From: UQRS01 sp050946935
Lineage (GTDB): Bacteria; Bacillota; Clostridia; Oscillospirales; Acutalibacteraceae
Assembly (NCBI GenBank): GCA_050946935.1
Contig: JBMNVR010000008.1
Span: 19,910 to 83,909, forward strand
Direction: 5' to 3'
DNA length: 64,000 bases
A program made the position numbers and the translations under genes. The notes beneath the pieces were generated by a model. The model ran no database searches. It was not told the origin of the DNA and worked only from the letters and a program-made list of their open reading frames with translations. Below, piece after piece: positions 61,568 through 64,000 of the stretch; position 1 is the first letter of the stretch; each line of letters opens with the position of its first letter.

Positions 61568-61596
61568 TTGCGGGGCGAAGATTCATCTGCTATACT
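61568..61596 (+). promoter_or_regulatory. Promoter for the AraC regulator beside GH97
   Basis: TTGCGG (61568-61573), 17-nt spacer, TATACT (61591-61596), with a TG one base before the -10. TTCAGTATA (61480-61488) on the GH97 side mirrors TATACTGAA (61591-61599), so the gap has an inverted symmetry. Confidence 0.65.
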
Positions 61597-61679
61597 GAAA
61601 GCATTGGAACCAGGGGCGGCAAGAAAAAACGACGGTTCGGCAAAGCCGGCGCCCGAATTTGGTATAAGGAGGCCCTCTC

Positions 61680-62546
61680 ATGCCCAGAAACTGCGCCGGC
61701 GTCCAGATCGGAGAAACCAGACGCGAATTTCCCTTTCGCGCTTTTGTCAACGACTTCATCCCGACCTACGGCCACTGGCACGCCGAATATGAGTTTGTCA
61801 TGGCCGTGCGCGGAGAGATGGAGGTCTCGGTCGGCGGGCGCGGCTACACGCTGTCCGAAGGCGGAATCATGATGGCCTGTCCCGGCGACATTCACGGCAT
61901 CGTCGCCTCCAACCACTCGCGCTATGTCCTGCAATTTTTGCCCGAGCTGATCGAAGGCCCCTTTCTTGATGCAGGTGAGGCGACCGGCCTCCACCGGATG
62001 ATCGACAGTCTGCCGCGCACCAGTCTCTCCTGGCCGGAGGAGACGCGCAAAAAAATCGCCCGGCTGATCACCGAACTGGTCGAGGGGAGAGAGGCCGGCC
62101 TCTCCTACCGGCTGTTTGTCCAGTCGCGGGTATTTGAACTGATGAACCTGCTGGTCAGCGAAATCCCGGAGGAGGCCGAGCAGCACACCAAAGCCAGCCT
62201 CTACCAGAACAAGTCGGCGCTCGACCGGCTGGCAGTAATCCTCGATTACGTCAAACTCCACTACAGCGAGCCGATCCCGATCGAGAAAGCGGCCGCTCTG
62301 CTCGACATAACCCCCAACCATTTTATCAAATTCTGGCGCCGGTATATGGATATCTCCTTCCACGCCTATCTCAACGAGTACCGAATTAGCCGGGCCATGC
62401 ATCTTTTTTATGGTATGGGCGGCCCGATCTACGAGATCGCCTACACAGTCGGATTCGAGAACGCTAAAACCTTCAGCCGGGTTTTCCGGCAGGTGACCGG
62501 CATGACCCCGGGCGCCTACCGTTCACTGCTGTCGCAGTATGAATAA
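61680..62546 (+). CDS. AraC-family transcriptional regulator
   Basis: A 288-residue regulator with an N-terminal cupin sensor (about 20-100: GHWHAEYEFVMAVRGEMEVSVGGRGYTLSEGGIMMACPGDIHGI) and a C-terminal double helix-turn-helix (about 185-285: IPIEKAAALLDITPNHFIKFWRRYMDISFHAYLNEYRI, IYEIAYTVGFENAKTFSRVFRQVTGMTPGAYR). AAGGAGG lies upstream of the ATG. Divergent orientation to the GH97 gene marks it as the likely sugar-responsive activator of that enzyme. Confidence 0.93.
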   Translation: MPRNCAGVQIGETRREFPFRAFVNDFIPTYGHWHAEYEFVMAVRGEMEVSVGGRGYTLSEGGIMMACPGDIHGIVASNHSRYVLQFLPELIEGPFLDAGEATGLHRMIDSLPRTSLSWPEETRKKIARLITELVEGREAGLSYRLFVQSRVFELMNLLVSEIPEEAEQHTKASLYQNKSALDRLAVILDYVKLHYSEPIPIEKAAALLDITPNHFIKFWRRYMDISFHAYLNEYRISRAMHLFYGMGGPIYEIAYTVGFENAKTFSRVFRQVTGMTPGAYRSLLSQYE

Positions 62547-62588
62547 AGCGTTTTAAGGGGAGACGGCGACCGTTTCGGTTTCACACAC

Positions 62589-62617
62589 TTGTCTTTTTCG
62601 CACATCAGGCGTATAAT
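62589..62617 (+). promoter_or_regulatory. Promoter for the iron alcohol dehydrogenase
   Basis: TTGTCT (62589-62594), 17-nt spacer, perfect TATAAT (62612-62617), about 30 bp before ATG 62648. No Rex-like site is seen here. Confidence 0.78.
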
Positions 62618-62647
62618 AAAAATACTTTTTAAGGAGGCGTTTTAACC

Positions 62648-63817
62648 ATGTATTTTAATTATTATATTCCGACCAAGATTCTGTTCGGGAAGGGACAGCT
62701 TTCCAATCTGCACAAGGAAAAGTTGCCGGGCAAAAGAGCGCTCATCGTCATTTCTTCCGGCAAATCGACCCGCGCGAACGGCTACCTCGCCCGGGTGGAA
62801 GAGCAGCTTGACCTCGCCGGTGTCTCTCATGTGGTATATGACAAAATCCAGCCCAACCCCACCAAAGACAGCGTGATGGAGGGGGCCGCCCTGGCCAGGG
62901 CGGAAAACTGCGATTTCTGCGTCGGATTGGGCGGCGGCAGCAGCATCGACGCCTCCAAGGCGATCGCCGTCATGGCGACCAATCCGGGCGATTACTGGGA
63001 TTACATCCCCGCCGGGAGCGGCAAGGGACAACCGCTGGTTTCTGACCCGCTTCCGGTTGTGGCCATCACCACCACCGCCGGCACCGGAACAGAGGCTGAC
63101 CCCTGGACCGTCACGACCAAGGAGGATACCAATGAAAAAATCGGCTACGGCTGCGACGCCCTCTTCCCCGTTTTGTCGGTCGTCGACCCTGAGCTGATGA
63201 CCACTGTGCCGCCTATGCTGACCGCGTACCAAGGCTTTGACGCCCTTTTCCACAGCACTGAGGGATATATCAACAACACCCACTACAGCATGAGCGACCT
63301 CTATTCCATTAAGGCAATCGAACTGATCGCCGCCAATCTGCCCAAAGCGGTGCAGAACGGCGAGGATCTGGACGCACGGGCGGCTGTGGCGCTGGGAAAC
63401 ACCCTCTCGGGCATGGTGGAATCAACCTCCGGCTGCACATCGGAGCATTCGATGGAGCACGCGATGAGCGCCTATCATCCCAATCTGACCCATGGCGCAG
63501 GGCTGATTATGATCAGCCGGGCCTACTATACCCATTTTGCCAAAACCCATGCCTGCGACGACCGGATGGTGGAGATGGCGCGCGCCATGGGTAAAAAAGA
63601 TGCGTCCGACCCGATGGATTTTGTCGACGCGCTGGTGGAACTGCAAAAAGCCTGCGGCGTGGACAACCTCAAAATGTCGGAATGGGGCCTGACCAAAGCG
63701 CAGATTCCCGATTATGCCCGCTGCGCGAGGGAGACAATGGGCGGCCTCTTTGCCGTCGACCCGGCGCCGTTGTCAGACGAGGATATCATCCGTATTTTAG
63801 AGGAATCCTATCGCTGA
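62648..63817 (+). CDS. Iron-containing alcohol dehydrogenase
   Basis: A 389-residue group III dehydrogenase that reduces aldehydes to alcohols with NAD(P)H. The nucleotide loop is GLGGGSSIDASKAIA (about 97-112). TTAGTGTEAD carries the conserved region before the metal ligands; the Fe(II) ligands are expected in FDALFHS, SEHSMEHAMSAYHPNLTHG and nearby. The protein resembles the butanol/1,3-propanediol dehydrogenase group; true substrate unknown. AAGGAGG lies upstream of the ATG. The gene has its own promoter and terminator. Confidence 0.94.
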   Translation: MYFNYYIPTKILFGKGQLSNLHKEKLPGKRALIVISSGKSTRANGYLARVEEQLDLAGVSHVVYDKIQPNPTKDSVMEGAALARAENCDFCVGLGGGSSIDASKAIAVMATNPGDYWDYIPAGSGKGQPLVSDPLPVVAITTTAGTGTEADPWTVTTKEDTNEKIGYGCDALFPVLSVVDPELMTTVPPMLTAYQGFDALFHSTEGYINNTHYSMSDLYSIKAIELIAANLPKAVQNGEDLDARAAVALGNTLSGMVESTSGCTSEHSMEHAMSAYHPNLTHGAGLIMISRAYYTHFAKTHACDDRMVEMARAMGKKDASDPMDFVDALVELQKACGVDNLKMSEWGLTKAQIPDYARCARETMGGLFAVDPAPLSDEDIIRILEESYR

Positions 63818-63878
63818 TTCCACAAGATTTAAGCCGCACGATCATAGCATCTCCCCTGCCGGGGGGGATTTAAGAATA

Positions 63879-63906
63879 AAAATCCCCCGGCAAAGCCGGG
63901 GGTATT
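63879..63906 (+). terminator. Terminator of the iron alcohol dehydrogenase
   Basis: CCCCCGGC (63884-63891) and GCCGGGGG (63895-63902) form a stem with a 3-nt loop, flanked by AAAAAT before and TATTT after. It could work on both strands. The last 94 bases of the window show no feature. Confidence 0.82.
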
Positions 63907-64000
63907 TCACATGCGGGCAAAGCCCTCTATTCCTCGCGGACACGTAAAACGTGTAATACGATCTGCCAGCTGCGCAGAGCCTGTTACTTGCTGCCCGTAA

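Noticed and set aside
59893..61872. 659-codon open frame antisense to GH97 and running into the AraC gene
   Set aside because: Overlaps two well-supported genes and has no protein signature.

Overview
The window reads as chromosomal DNA of an anaerobic, endospore-forming, saccharolytic member of the Clostridia, probably an Oscillospiraceae/Ruminococcaceae-like gut lineage. Pointers are an NADH-linked trimeric-type [FeFe]-hydrogenase operon, the dipicolinate synthase pair dpaAB, three secreted glycosidases ending in type I dockerins, PduL-type phosphotransacylase, rubredoxin, and an archaeal-type aspartyl-tRNA synthetase beside gatCAB. Base composition is GC-rich in genes with AT-rich gaps. 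The taxonomic placement is inference; there is no rRNA gene. I saw no tRNA, CRISPR array, prophage or transposase.

Layout. 1-2450: end of murA, an MBL-fold hydrolase, rlmH and a GNAT acetyltransferase. 2530-7834: hydrogenase operon (NuoE-like HydC, a GHKL ATPase-like protein, a small 2Fe-2S protein, HydB, HydA) with a Rex-like operator upstream and a strong terminator. 7931-8451: four tandem 138-bp repeats full of hairpins, then rubredoxin and an AbrB-type regulator. 10006-19674: a large secreted protein with a duplicated ~300-residue domain and a dockerin-bearing GH2 beta-galactosidase. 20051-25560: dpaAB, pduL, an esterase, a lipoprotein-like protein, a Nudix hydrolase and an M14 peptidase. 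25720-26840: an AT-rich cassette with 22-bp perfect terminal inverted repeats carrying a SLOG-fold protein and a divergent XRE repressor, with four copies of a palindrome between them. 26940-36680: DUF5107-TPR protein and AraC regulator, divergent from a second dockerin GH2 enzyme. 36867-37663: a tandem pair of cysteine-rich proteins behind a sigma-K-like promoter. 37676-42382: HAD phosphatase, then the glycolytic set pgk-tpiA-gpmI. 42799-47373: gatC-gatA-gatB-aspS. 47548-55623: rimP-nusA-ylxR-ylxQ-infB-rbfA-DHH-truB-ribF. 55661-57960: DegV protein and DMT exporter. 58389-63906: dockerin GH97 with divergent AraC regulator, then an iron alcohol dehydrogenase.

How the genes fit together. Dockerin glycosidases release sugars outside the cell under local AraC regulators. 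Glycolysis feeds NADH and ferredoxin to the hydrogenase, and acyl-phosphate and alcohol branches (PduL, Fe-ADH) finish fermentation. The Rex-like site suggests NADH-responsive control. Asn-tRNA(Asn), and probably Gln-tRNA(Gln), are likely made by transamidation. The most novel-looking parts are the inverted-repeat-bounded SLOG/XRE cassette, the 138-bp hairpin repeats, and the shared recognition residues in all six dockerin half-repeats.
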